A stretch of DNA of 64,000 nt from contig VXNM01000003.1 of the NCBI GenBank assembly GCA_009840545.1, positions 124,001 through 188,000 on the forward strand. Reading direction: 5' to 3'. Origin of the DNA: Gammaproteobacteria bacterium (GTDB lineage: Bacteria; Pseudomonadota; Gammaproteobacteria; Pseudomonadales; Azotimanducaceae). Below are positions 1 through 7,235 of this stretch, one piece after another (position 1 is the first letter of the stretch; the number at the start of each line of letters is the position of its first letter). The translations under genes were made by a program, and so were the position numbers. The notes beneath the pieces are model-generated. The model saw only the letters and a program-made list of their open reading frames with translations, searched no databases and was not told the DNA's origin.

Positions 1-191
1 AACGAAAGTCCTGTATCTCTGTTGTCGAAGACAACCGGCCGATATCCCGCTTCGACGAACCCATCTAACAATGAGTCAGGCCAATGAATCAACTGGCAGC
101 CCAGCCCGTGTATTAGAAGGATGGGTGTTGAGGCACGGGAGCCTCGGTGTTCGAAGCAGATGGTGCCGCTTGGTGCCCTAAATACTGGCAT
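1..191 (-). CDS. alpha/beta hydrolase, N-terminal part (runs off the window)
   Basis: Reading the minus strand from an ATG at 191 gives an open frame to the window edge. It contains HGLGCQLIHWPDSL followed by GYRPVVFDNRDTGLS. These match the oxyanion-hole HG motif and the FDxRDTGxS strand of the alpha/beta hydrolase fold (proline iminopeptidase/epoxide hydrolase-like). The catalytic nucleophile lies beyond the edge, so the substrate cannot be told. The frame stays open upstream and an in-frame GTG near 230 would add a hydrophobic stretch, so the start is uncertain. It is divergent from the next gene. Confidence 0.7.
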   Translation of the reverse strand, partial: MPVFRAPSGTICFEHRGSRASTPILLIHGLGCQLIHWPDSLLDGFVEAGYRPVVFDNRDTGLS

Positions 192-375
192 TAGGCTCGA
201 TAGACATGGGATTGGCAGCAATATTAGCACCAACGAATTTCGTAGATGGTTCGTGAAGGAGTAATGGATTTGGCAGGTATTTGTGAAAGCACGGAAATGG
301 GGCTTTTTTGCGAGTATTTCCTTCGTTAATAGGTGTTTGTGCAGAGTTGCAAAACCGCTCTAGACGCCATTCAAC

Positions 376-987
376 GTGTCATACAATGCGAGAAACTCGA
401 CACGATCAGCAACCTCAAGCTTGTTGCCAGTTAGTCAAGTGATTAAAGAAAACGAACTAATCAATTCCCTCAAGAAGGACATCTTGCCACGTCTGCTGGA
501 TGGAGCGCTGCAAGGTGTTTACGCATTTGTACTGATTTATTTGGCCCAAACGCTCAAACCGGAGACTATGGTTTCCAATTGGAAAGACTCGATCTGGTTT
601 TTGTGTTTTATGTTGCTGTGGGGAGCGCAACACGCCGTCTTTCGAATGGTGTTGCTTCGAAGAGCAAGTCGCGTGGAAAGTCGCTATAAAGGCTTGCCTG
701 ACGGCTTGTACTTCATAGTGACTCGAGCTATGACTCCGCATACGGGTGACGCGTTTTTTCAAGCATTGGGACTGTATTTATTGATGCTTTGGTATTTCGA
801 TTCGTGGATGCTTCATCTTCCCGAGTACATGGCTAATCCTATCTGGTCACTTGCTGTTGTACCGTTATGGCTGTTGCAAAATCGATTTCTAAGAATGATC
901 TTGGAGGAACGCGGAGGCAACGCCTTCTATAAGCATATGTACGGCACGAAAATCGTGGATGTAACGGACGTAGAGACGCAAGACTGA
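376..987 (+). CDS. hypothetical four-helix membrane protein
   Basis: A 203-residue protein with four hydrophobic segments, at about residues 38-57, 71-92, 127-145 and 152-170. The polar C-terminus is rich in Asp and Glu. The call rests on the ordered spacing of membrane segments and the absence of a better frame. The last residues (YKHMYGTKIVDV) faintly recall the end of RDD-type membrane proteins, but the diagnostic Arg-Asp-Asp pattern is not visible, so I give no family. The start is GTG; a second in-frame GTG at 439 is possible. It stands alone. Confidence 0.55.
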   Translation: MSYNARNSTRSATSSLLPVSQVIKENELINSLKKDILPRLLDGALQGVYAFVLIYLAQTLKPETMVSNWKDSIWFLCFMLLWGAQHAVFRMVLLRRASRVESRYKGLPDGLYFIVTRAMTPHTGDAFFQALGLYLLMLWYFDSWMLHLPEYMANPIWSLAVVPLWLLQNRFLRMILEERGGNAFYKHMYGTKIVDVTDVETQD

Positions 988-1348
988 AGGTCAGGTCTCT
1001 GCTTCTTTGCCATCTCCATTACAGGATCACTGGCTTTTAGGAATGCGTTCTGCCGTTGTGAAGTTCCTCCCTTCCCTTTTGTGCATATTCCCCCTGGCAG
1101 CCCCCGTTGTAACGCTTGAGCAGTCGGGTGAATTTGCCCGAAATTTCGTGCAGACAAAAGTGCGAGTGCCTAAAGCAACAACTATGGAGATACTGCGCTA
1201 GTGAGCTTCAAGTAGCCTTGTCGAGCAGCAGCAATCACTCGATAAAATCCTCGCGGAATCGTGCATCTCATTCGCCAAATTCTCTTTTGGGCAGTAGTGA
1301 GAGCGCACCGTCCGACGTCGACTCAAATAGAAATCCAAGGAAATTCTT
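988..1348. other. intergenic stretch, no gene seen
   Basis: No frame of either strand gives a convincing protein. The only recognisable element is a Shine-Dalgarno AAGGA at 1337-1341, seven bases before the ATG of the following VOC pseudogene. Confidence 0.5.
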
Positions 1349-1746
1349 ATGACAGACTCAGTGTTGCCCTTTCTCATGTTTCAGAACAAAAAGGCACAAG
1401 AAGCCATTGCTTTTAAGTTGAGCTAATTCCCAACAGCAGCGTGGAGGAAATTCGGCACTATGGAGATTCCAATCCGGACTTTGCAGAGTTGATCATGTTT
1501 GCAACAGTATCAATCGGTGGTCAGAAGGTTCTTTTTAGCGATAGTCCCATTGAGCACGCATTCAATTTCACTCCATCAACATCGTTGTTTGTGGCATGTG
1601 AGTCAGAAGACGAGATTAAGTCACTTGCAGAAGCTCTCGGGGAAGGCGGAAGAGTGCTCATGCCTTTGGACTCTTACGGTTTCAGCAAGCAGTTCACATG
1701 GGTTGAAGATCACTTCGGCGTGTCGTGGCAGTTGAATGTTTGGTAA
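1349..1746 (+). pseudogene. PhnB/3-demethylubiquinone methyltransferase-like VOC protein, frameshifted
   Basis: From the ATG at 1349 the frame reads VLPFLMFQNKKAQEAIAF, the standard N-terminus of PhnB-type VOC proteins, then stops at TAA (1421-1423). The rest of the family continues in another frame to 1746: PNSSVEEIRHYG, then SPIEHAFNFTPSTSLFV, then GGRVLMPLDSYGFSKQF and FGVSWQL. The offset fits loss of one base in the TTTTAAG run near 1411-1417, where family members read FY. Everything else matches at normal length (about 130 residues). It could be a recent pseudogene or a homopolymer sequencing error. A good Shine-Dalgarno site precedes the ATG. The function of the intact family is generally unassigned despite the name. 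Confidence 0.75.
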
Positions 1747-1915
1747 TACTCCAGACACAATTCCCTGTCTCTGTGAAGTGCATCGAAGGCCAATTCAAGT
1801 GCGGAATACGTAATGGGTTCATCTGTATGTTTGTTGTGTTTTTTGTGGTACTTCGCTGGCTGCAAGAGTACAATTTGAGAGCAATCGCCACCACCGCTGG
1901 CATTGGAGGCTATTT

Positions 1916-2518
1916 ATGAAGAAACACTTTTTAGGAATTGCACTAGCGGTAGTTCTTTTCCTTGCTGCAGCGAGCGTTACGGCTGCGGATTTTCAAGATG
2001 AATGGGGTCCGGAAGTGGGTTCGGAGTTGCCTGAACTTACCGTTAAGGACACTGAAGGAAACGACAGAACACTCGAAGATCTTACGGGCGACAACAAGGG
2101 AATTGTTCTTTTCTTCGTTCGCACATCGAATTGGTGAGGGTACTGCAAACGGCAACTAGGTGAGTTGCAAAAGAGACACACAGAACTTACATCGCTCGAC
2201 GTTGCAGTCGCAGCGGTGACCTACGACGCAGTACGACAAAACCGTGAATTCAGCACGGAGAATGAACTCGGTTATCCACTACTTTCAGACGAAGGCGGAA
2301 CGACCGTTAGCAGACTCGGAATTCGCAACGAACAATACGAAGAAGGGTCCTTTGCCTATGGTGTGGCAAATCCGGGGATCATGGTTATCGATGCGGACGG
2401 CAAGATCGTCTTGAAACGCGCTGAGGAAAAGTATTCCGAAAGACCGTCTTTCGACGAACTTGTGACGGCTGTCAAAGACGCCGTTTCAGATGAAGAGTCC
2501 GGGGAGACTGAAGAGTAG
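1916..2518 (+). CDS. periplasmic peroxiredoxin/thioredoxin-fold selenoprotein (in-frame UGA as selenocysteine)
   Basis: Two apparent reading frames (1916-2137 and 2165-2518) are the same frame, interrupted only by TGA at 2135-2137. Read through as selenocysteine, the product has 200 residues. It begins with a Sec signal peptide (MKKHFLGIALAVVLFLAAA, cleavage near residue 23-24) and continues with an AhpC/TSA-type fold: LPELTVKDTEGNDRTLEDL, then FFVRTSNW-U-GYCKRQL. The UGA falls exactly where homologues carry the redox Cys of W-C-x-x-C (U74, with C77 as resolving Cys). The C-terminal half keeps YPLLSDEGG, GVANPGIMVIDADGKIV. An SD (GGAGG, 1905-1909) lies six bases before the ATG. The hairpin just after the UGA is listed separately. 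The likely role is reduction of peroxides or disulfides in the envelope; that part is inferred. The alternative, a nonsense mutation, would have to hit the catalytic Cys by chance. Confidence 0.85.
2135..2168 (+). promoter_or_regulatory. bacterial SECIS-like stem-loop behind the UGA codon
   Basis: GCAAC (2152-2156) pairs with GTTGC (2164-2168), leaving a seven-base loop TAGGTGA. The loop begins 19 nucleotides after the UGA and has G residues, as SelB-binding bacterial SECIS elements require (known loop distance about 16-37 nt). Geometry and position fit; there is no experimental proof. Confidence 0.7.
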
Positions 2519-2613
2519 TAACACTTCGAGGCTGACTCAGCTTCAGCAGGACTTTCTCGTTCTCAGTTAGCTCGGAATGTCTTGTGCGAGAGCGATCAGT
2601 TCTAGTCCAATTT

Positions 2614-2650
2614 AACCCGTCAAGAGCAAGCTCTTGGCGGGTTTCTTTTT
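2614..2650 (+). terminator. Rho-independent terminator of the selenoprotein gene
   Basis: A 14-bp stem with one G-T pair has its left arm at 2614-2627, loop AA, and right arm at 2630-2643. It is followed by TCTTTTT on the plus strand. It lies 95 bases past the selenoprotein stop. The stop codon of the opposing membrane protein gene sits inside the left arm. Confidence 0.85.
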
Positions 2651-3336
2651 GTCTCGTGAACGGACGATTGGGTGCTATAGCGAATCGCGAAACCAGTACG
2701 AAGCCACAGTAACCAAGTCAAGACCGGGTAGAAAGTCAAAACGCTGGCCGATCGCCATTCGGTCGAGTTTTCGAGCCAACGCGTTTCTTCGAGAATAAAT
2801 TTGGCTACACCGTGTACCAGCAATTCAAGGAGTACAAGCGAACACAGACCGATTTTGACGACGATAATCCAATTGAGCCTGAGGCGACGACGGCATTGAT
2901 AGGTAAGCATGCATTCCGCAATGAAGGTAAACACAAAAAATATGATCGTTCCATATCTTCTCAATGCTCTATAAACCTCACCTTCCGATCCCAAGAAAGT
3001 CAGATAGACAACCAAGAAAATTGATCCAATCAAGCCTAACGTCGTAATTGCTATTGTCGAACGAGTATCTCGATCCAGTGATCTCAACCAATGATGCGTA
3101 AGTACCCAATACACCGCAGTTAGTGATGCGGCAGGAATCATTACTGCCTTAAAGATGAAAAAACTGAGACCTTCGCGACCCGATTGGCTGATGGTTGTAC
3201 AGCCTTGGATGTGGGGGAAACAATGGGGCACGATTCCCTGAGAAACCGATATCAAATATCCTGCTGTTGCGCTCGCCCAATACATGACCCACATAAAAAC
3301 AGGTACGTGGCGCATGTCCAATAGCGACTTTTTCAT
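2620..3336 (-). CDS. polytopic membrane protein of unknown function
   Basis: A 238-residue protein with about six hydrophobic segments: near residues 12-33, 61-80, 93-115, 128-147, 158-180 and 200-218. Between the first two is a conserved-looking extracytoplasmic loop with GIVPHCFPHIQGCTTIS, containing two Cys that could form a disulfide. The topology and the P-x-I-S-x-x-G-style loop resemble Frag1/DRAM/Sfk1-type membrane proteins, but I hold this only as a resemblance. It is a single gene, convergent with the selenoprotein gene and sharing its terminator. Confidence 0.7.
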   Translation of the reverse strand: MKKSLLDMRHVPVFMWVMYWASATAGYLISVSQGIVPHCFPHIQGCTTISQSGREGLSFFIFKAVMIPAASLTAVYWVLTHHWLRSLDRDTRSTIAITTLGLIGSIFLVVYLTFLGSEGEVYRALRRYGTIIFFVFTFIAECMLTYQCRRRLRLNWIIVVKIGLCSLVLLELLVHGVAKFILEETRWLENSTEWRSASVLTFYPVLTWLLWLRTGFAIRYSTQSSVHETKRNPPRACS

Positions 3337-3529
3337 GAGTCGAATTCTAGAGGTTTATTCATGCAAACCCGACCCTGCGGAGCGAGCGGCTAACGGGTAC
3401 GAGCAAGACACTGAAGATGTGTAGTTTCATGGTTCGGATTTTTGGGGCACATGTCAAGCGTCTGTGTGGAGGCCTCAAGAAAATTTGATCGTCAACTGTT
3501 GTCGATGGGAAAGATTGCGTGCTGGGAAT

Positions 3530-4036
3530 TCAGCGGTTCTTCAAAATATTGCGAATTCTCGCGCGAACCGAAGCGGCTTCCGATTCGATGCCATGGGCAA
3601 GCATGCCATCCACTTTTTTCCGATATCGCGGAAAACTCAAAGCTAGCTCATTGAACCCGTTGTAAGCCCATGCTCTGATGAATTTATTCTCGCTCCTGAT
3701 AGAGGCATTCAGGAAACTCTCCAAACCGACGCAATCGTCCTCATGGATGTCCAGATATGGAAGGCACTGGAGGAGATGTAATTTGCTTTCCCAGTGATCC
3801 TGATCAATCACGGCACTAATCACAATGCGGCATTCAGCAGCGGCTAGAGTATTTCCTGTTTCGAGATGCTTCTTTAGCAACCAAGTTGCCGCACGCTGTG
3901 ATTCCTCTTGTGTGATATACGTCAGAATCGTCGAGACAAAATCTTCATCGGCACAATATCGCTCGTAGACTGACTGCAACGCCACGGCGGACTTGCGGTC
4001 CCAAGAACCAATCTCTTCGGACAATGACTTCGTCAC
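3530..4036 (-). CDS. HEAT-repeat-like hypothetical protein
   Basis: A 168-residue protein composed almost entirely of amphipathic helices. The C-terminal half reads FIRAWAYNGFNELA, then FPRYRKKVDGMLAHG, then SVRARIRNIL, a spacing typical of HEAT-type helical repeats (Pro and Arg at helix turns). No catalytic motif or signal peptide. It stands alone between two gene-free stretches. Function unknown; such proteins usually act as protein-binding scaffolds. Confidence 0.6.
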   Translation of the reverse strand: MTKSLSEEIGSWDRKSAVALQSVYERYCADEDFVSTILTYITQEESQRAATWLLKKHLETGNTLAAAECRIVISAVIDQDHWESKLHLLQCLPYLDIHEDDCVGLESFLNASIRSENKFIRAWAYNGFNELALSFPRYRKKVDGMLAHGIESEAASVRARIRNILKNR

Positions 4037-4419
4037 GCGTGGCTCTTGCGGCCTTGAGCAGATTCAGCGACCACTTAAAGCATCTCCTAGCGCGAGCATT
4101 TCAGGTTGAAACAATGCGAAACACACTGAAATCCACCGACACTTGAATTCCGAGCCGGTTCGAAGGCAACGATGCTCCACTTAGAGTGCTAAAAGTTTGC
4201 ACCATGAAAATCTCTGACGGACAGCAAATTCAGGTTCGACAAAGTAACACAACCTGATTGCTGGCGGTAGCGCTCCCAGTCTTGGACATGAGACCGTCGA
4301 GAACCATGCGTGCACTTCCTGTTCCTTGTATCCACTAAAGTTCTAAACAGTATTCTCACAAGCTCCTTAAGTGATCTGTTAGCCGTAAAATTTCGCTTTC
4401 TATAGCGTTGGAGCACGAA
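4037..4419. other. intergenic stretch, no gene seen
   Basis: About 380 bases without a convincing frame. It ends with GGAG (4409-4412), which serves as ribosome-binding site for the next gene. Confidence 0.45.
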
Positions 4420-4953
4420 GTGGCATATCGAATATCGCGTGTGACTACGTCCAAAGGTGACCAAGGAACGACAAAACTGGCTGACGGCAAAACTCTTGAC
4501 AAGTTTGATGGCAGAGTCGAATTGTCGGGAACGTTGGATGAAGCAAACTGCTCAATTGGAGTGCTAGTTCAACACGTCGACGACGAATATCAGCACACAC
4601 TCGTCACAATTCAATCTAGGATTTTTGATCTGGGTGCTGCCGTAGCAACGGGAGATCCACAGCCGATCTGGCAACGCGAGACTGATGCCATCACCAATGC
4701 AACCAAGGAACTCAATGACCAATTGCCACCACTGAGAGAGTTTGTTCTTCCTGGAGGCGGGAAAGCCTCGGCATATGCGCATGTTGCAAGATCCAATGTG
4801 AGGCGAACCGAACGGGTGTTTTGGAAATACGCTCCTGATTCGCTCAAAGAAGCAGGTCTCGGTGCTTTCTTGAATCGCGTCTCCGACTATCTCTTCGTGT
4901 TGTCACGCATAGTTGCGGAGCAGGAGCAATTATGGGAGCCTCTTCGATCATGA
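4420..4953 (+). CDS. PduO-type ATP:cob(I)alamin adenosyltransferase
   Basis: Transfers the adenosyl group of ATP to cob(I)alamin to make coenzyme B12. The family signatures occur in order: T-S-K-G-D-Q-G-T-T near the N-terminus (phosphate binding), RVELSGTLDEANCSIG, FVLPGG, then ARSNVRRTERVF and FLNRVSDYLFVLSR. In known structures the Arg residues of the RRxER helix and the Asn-Arg pair contact ATP. Length is about 177 residues, as usual. I chose GTG at 4420 because it follows GGAG by seven bases and yields the usual N-terminus; a TTG at 4408 is an alternative. No B12-dependent enzyme is adjacent, so it probably serves a B12 enzyme elsewhere. Confidence 0.93.
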   Translation: MAYRISRVTTSKGDQGTTKLADGKTLDKFDGRVELSGTLDEANCSIGVLVQHVDDEYQHTLVTIQSRIFDLGAAVATGDPQPIWQRETDAITNATKELNDQLPPLREFVLPGGGKASAYAHVARSNVRRTERVFWKYAPDSLKEAGLGAFLNRVSDYLFVLSRIVAEQEQLWEPLRS

Positions 4954-5319
4954 CGAGTGTGCAATCTTAGATAACTGAATAGAAACGTCAGGTTTCCACA
5001 CTTCATCCTCAGTCGATGTTCTAGTTGTATACCAAGAGGCTTCAAACTAAGCCTAGGTACTCTAACAAATGAGGAAACAGTTGCTATTCCAAGACAAAGC
5101 AGTGGATTGTCGCCGCAGTGTACGTTCACGACCCTCGATTCCGTATTTCGTGCCACATATTTACATTCCGAACCGGATGGTGTAGAGTCATTTCATTGCT
5201 GGACAAAGATTCAAGCATTTCGAGATTAAAGGATTGCATGTATACATGCTGTACGATTCAGTGCGACTAAGCTCTAATATCGTAGAAATTAGCGCCGACG
5301 AAATGGGTCGAAATTAGTC
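4954..5319. other. intergenic stretch, no gene seen
   Basis: About 365 bases, locally AT-rich. No frame, strong hairpin or repeat could be supported. Confidence 0.45.
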
Positions 5320-5607
5320 GTGGAGTGGATCACTCCAGCAATAACAGTTATAACTGTTATAGGTAGTGTGTGGGCTATAGTTTGGTTCATTCAAAAACAA
5401 ACAGAACAATTCACCAACGAAGTCAGAGAAATAAGGAATGAATTTCGAGACGAACGGATGGAGGAACTAGAACGAAGGCTGAGTGGAATTGAGGGACAGA
5501 TCTCTGGTCTACAAGAGTTTAACGAACGAATAGATAAGTTCCTCACTCAAACAGAATCCTTCAATAAAGGGAGAAACTTTGAAGCACAGCAACGTGAACA
5601 GGATTGA
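5320..5607 (+). CDS. small membrane-anchored coiled-coil protein
   Basis: A 95-residue product from a GTG start. One hydrophobic segment (about residues 5-24, ITPAITVITVIGSVWAIVWF) is followed by a long charged helix with heptad-like spacing (EVREIRNEFRDERMEELERR...). This is the layout of small inner-membrane coiled-coil proteins. No known family recognised. It overlaps the next small frame by 29 bases, so the two are probably translationally coupled. Confidence 0.5.
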   Translation: MEWITPAITVITVIGSVWAIVWFIQKQTEQFTNEVREIRNEFRDERMEELERRLSGIEGQISGLQEFNERIDKFLTQTESFNKGRNFEAQQREQD

Positions 5608-5767
5608 TCCGCCTGAATTTAGTCCGGAACGCAAGTACAACAAGGAAGAGTTTGAGCGTCGACTAAAGCAAATGGAAGACACCTGGAAGAGGTATATTGA
5701 ATCGTTACCGGATAGCGAGCGAAAATTATTCGCTGAGAAGTGGAAAGAATCTAGACCAAGTAAGTAG
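5579..5767 (+). CDS. small charged hypothetical protein
   Basis: A 62-residue, highly charged, helical product starting at TTG, with AAGGGAG five bases upstream (5567-5573). An in-frame GTG at 5594 is an alternative start. Its sequence (PERKYNKEEFERRLKQMEDTWKRYIESLPDSERKLFAEKW) looks like a real soluble helix pair, but I recognise no family. Probably co-transcribed with the preceding coiled-coil gene. Confidence 0.4.
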   Translation: MKHSNVNRIDPPEFSPERKYNKEEFERRLKQMEDTWKRYIESLPDSERKLFAEKWKESRPSK

Positions 5768-5933
5768 GTCTCCAGAAGCATGTTTGAGGTGCGACATGTT
5801 TGGTGGCCACGCCCCAATCCAACGATATCCTGCTTGAAGTTCTGAAATACTCTCCTTCGATTTGTGTTTCCGCTATGAATGTATAAGCGAGCTTCTGCTG
5901 AAGAACACTACCAAACCGATACGAAAACTCTAG

Positions 5934-7235
5934 CTAAAGCACCAGCTTGCGAATATCCGCCAGTCGCGACACCAGGGCTTGAACGAATCGACCGGCTTCG
6001 GCGCCATTTATCGCTCGATGATCGTAAGACAAGGAAAGCGGCACCACCCTTCGTGGACGGAATTCTCCATTTATCCATACCGGTTTGACTGTCATTCGAG
6101 CCACGCCCAGAATTGCTACTTCAGGCGCATTGACTACAGGTGTAAACCCTGTTCCACCAATATTGCCCAGACTTGAAACTGTGAAAGTGGCTCCCTGAAT
6201 GTCAGCCGGTTTCAACTTCTTTTCTTGAGCAGCTGTCGCCAATTCGTTTGCCTCGGACGCAATTTCTCGTACGCCTTTGCGGTCAGCATCTCGAATTACT
6301 GGAACTACTAGTCCATCTGCCGTATCGACTGCCATTCCGATGTTTACAAATTTCTTCTGAATCAAAGACTTCAAATCTGAGCTAATGGATGAATTGAACT
6401 GCGGAAACTCGATGAGCGTGCTTGCACATGCCTTGATGATGAAGGGAACCGGCGTCAATCGACTGTCTCGGTCAGCTGCTTCAGAATTTAGCTTGCTTCT
6501 AAACTCTTCCAATTCACTGATATCGGCTTCGTCATGCTGAGTTACGTGAACAACATTGAGCCAACTACGTGAGAGATTTTCCGCGCCTCGTGCCTGGATT
6601 CGTGTCAGAGGAACTTCCTCGACCTCTCCAAAACGACTGAAGTCCGGCAACTCGATCGGTGGAATTCCTGCTCCTGCCGCGAGGGTTTGTGGTTGAGTGA
6701 AGGACTGCTTAACAAATGCCTTTACATCGTCTTTGACTATTCGTCCGTTCGCTCCCGAGCCATTGACTCGACCCAAGTCAACACCGAGTTCTCGTGCGAG
6801 TTTCCTCACGGCTGGTCCAGCATAGATTGACGATCCATCTTCCCTTGTCGGAGAGATTGCTGAACCTTCAGGTGTAGGCGGTGTTTCGGGAATCGGACTG
6901 CTGTCGCGAACGGGTTGTTCGGGCGTGGTTTCAGCTCTCTCCTGGGACGCGTCCGCCTTCGATTCCTCAGTCTTTTCTTCAACATTGGATGCGGGAGCTT
7001 CCACATCTAAAGTTGCTATGGAATCGCCCGTATTTACTACGTCTCCAAGAGCCAAAGAGATGTCTGTGACCGTACCTTCAAATGGAGCCGGAACCTCCAT
7101 GGAGGCTTTGTCGGACTCAATGACGATCAGTGCGTCGTTTTCAACCACGCGATCACCGATCGAGACGCAAATCTCGATTACTTCGACGTCCTTCGCGTCG
7201 CCGATGTCAGGAATTACTACTTGCTCGGTAGTCAT
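5934..7235 (-). CDS. aceF: dihydrolipoyllysine acetyltransferase (E2 of pyruvate dehydrogenase)
   Basis: Transfers acetyl groups from E1 to CoA in the pyruvate dehydrogenase complex. One lipoyl domain (residues 1-78) carries the lipoylated Lys in ESDKASMEVP (K43). A Pro/Glu/Ala-rich hinge follows, then a peripheral-subunit-binding domain (about 138-175, AGPAVRKLARELGVDLG...GRIVKDDV). The C-terminal catalytic domain carries the active-site motif YDHRAINGAEAGRF (His406). At 433 residues it is the single-lipoyl form; E. coli has three lipoyl domains. Its start overlaps the aceE stop by four bases (ATGA). No lpd gene follows in this window. Confidence 0.96.
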   Translation of the reverse strand: MTTEQVVIPDIGDAKDVEVIEICVSIGDRVVENDALIVIESDKASMEVPAPFEGTVTDISLALGDVVNTGDSIATLDVEAPASNVEEKTEESKADASQERAETTPEQPVRDSSPIPETPPTPEGSAISPTREDGSSIYAGPAVRKLARELGVDLGRVNGSGANGRIVKDDVKAFVKQSFTQPQTLAAGAGIPPIELPDFSRFGEVEEVPLTRIQARGAENLSRSWLNVVHVTQHDEADISELEEFRSKLNSEAADRDSRLTPVPFIIKACASTLIEFPQFNSSISSDLKSLIQKKFVNIGMAVDTADGLVVPVIRDADRKGVREIASEANELATAAQEKKLKPADIQGATFTVSSLGNIGGTGFTPVVNAPEVAILGVARMTVKPVWINGEFRPRRVVPLSLSYDHRAINGAEAGRFVQALVSRLADIRKLVL

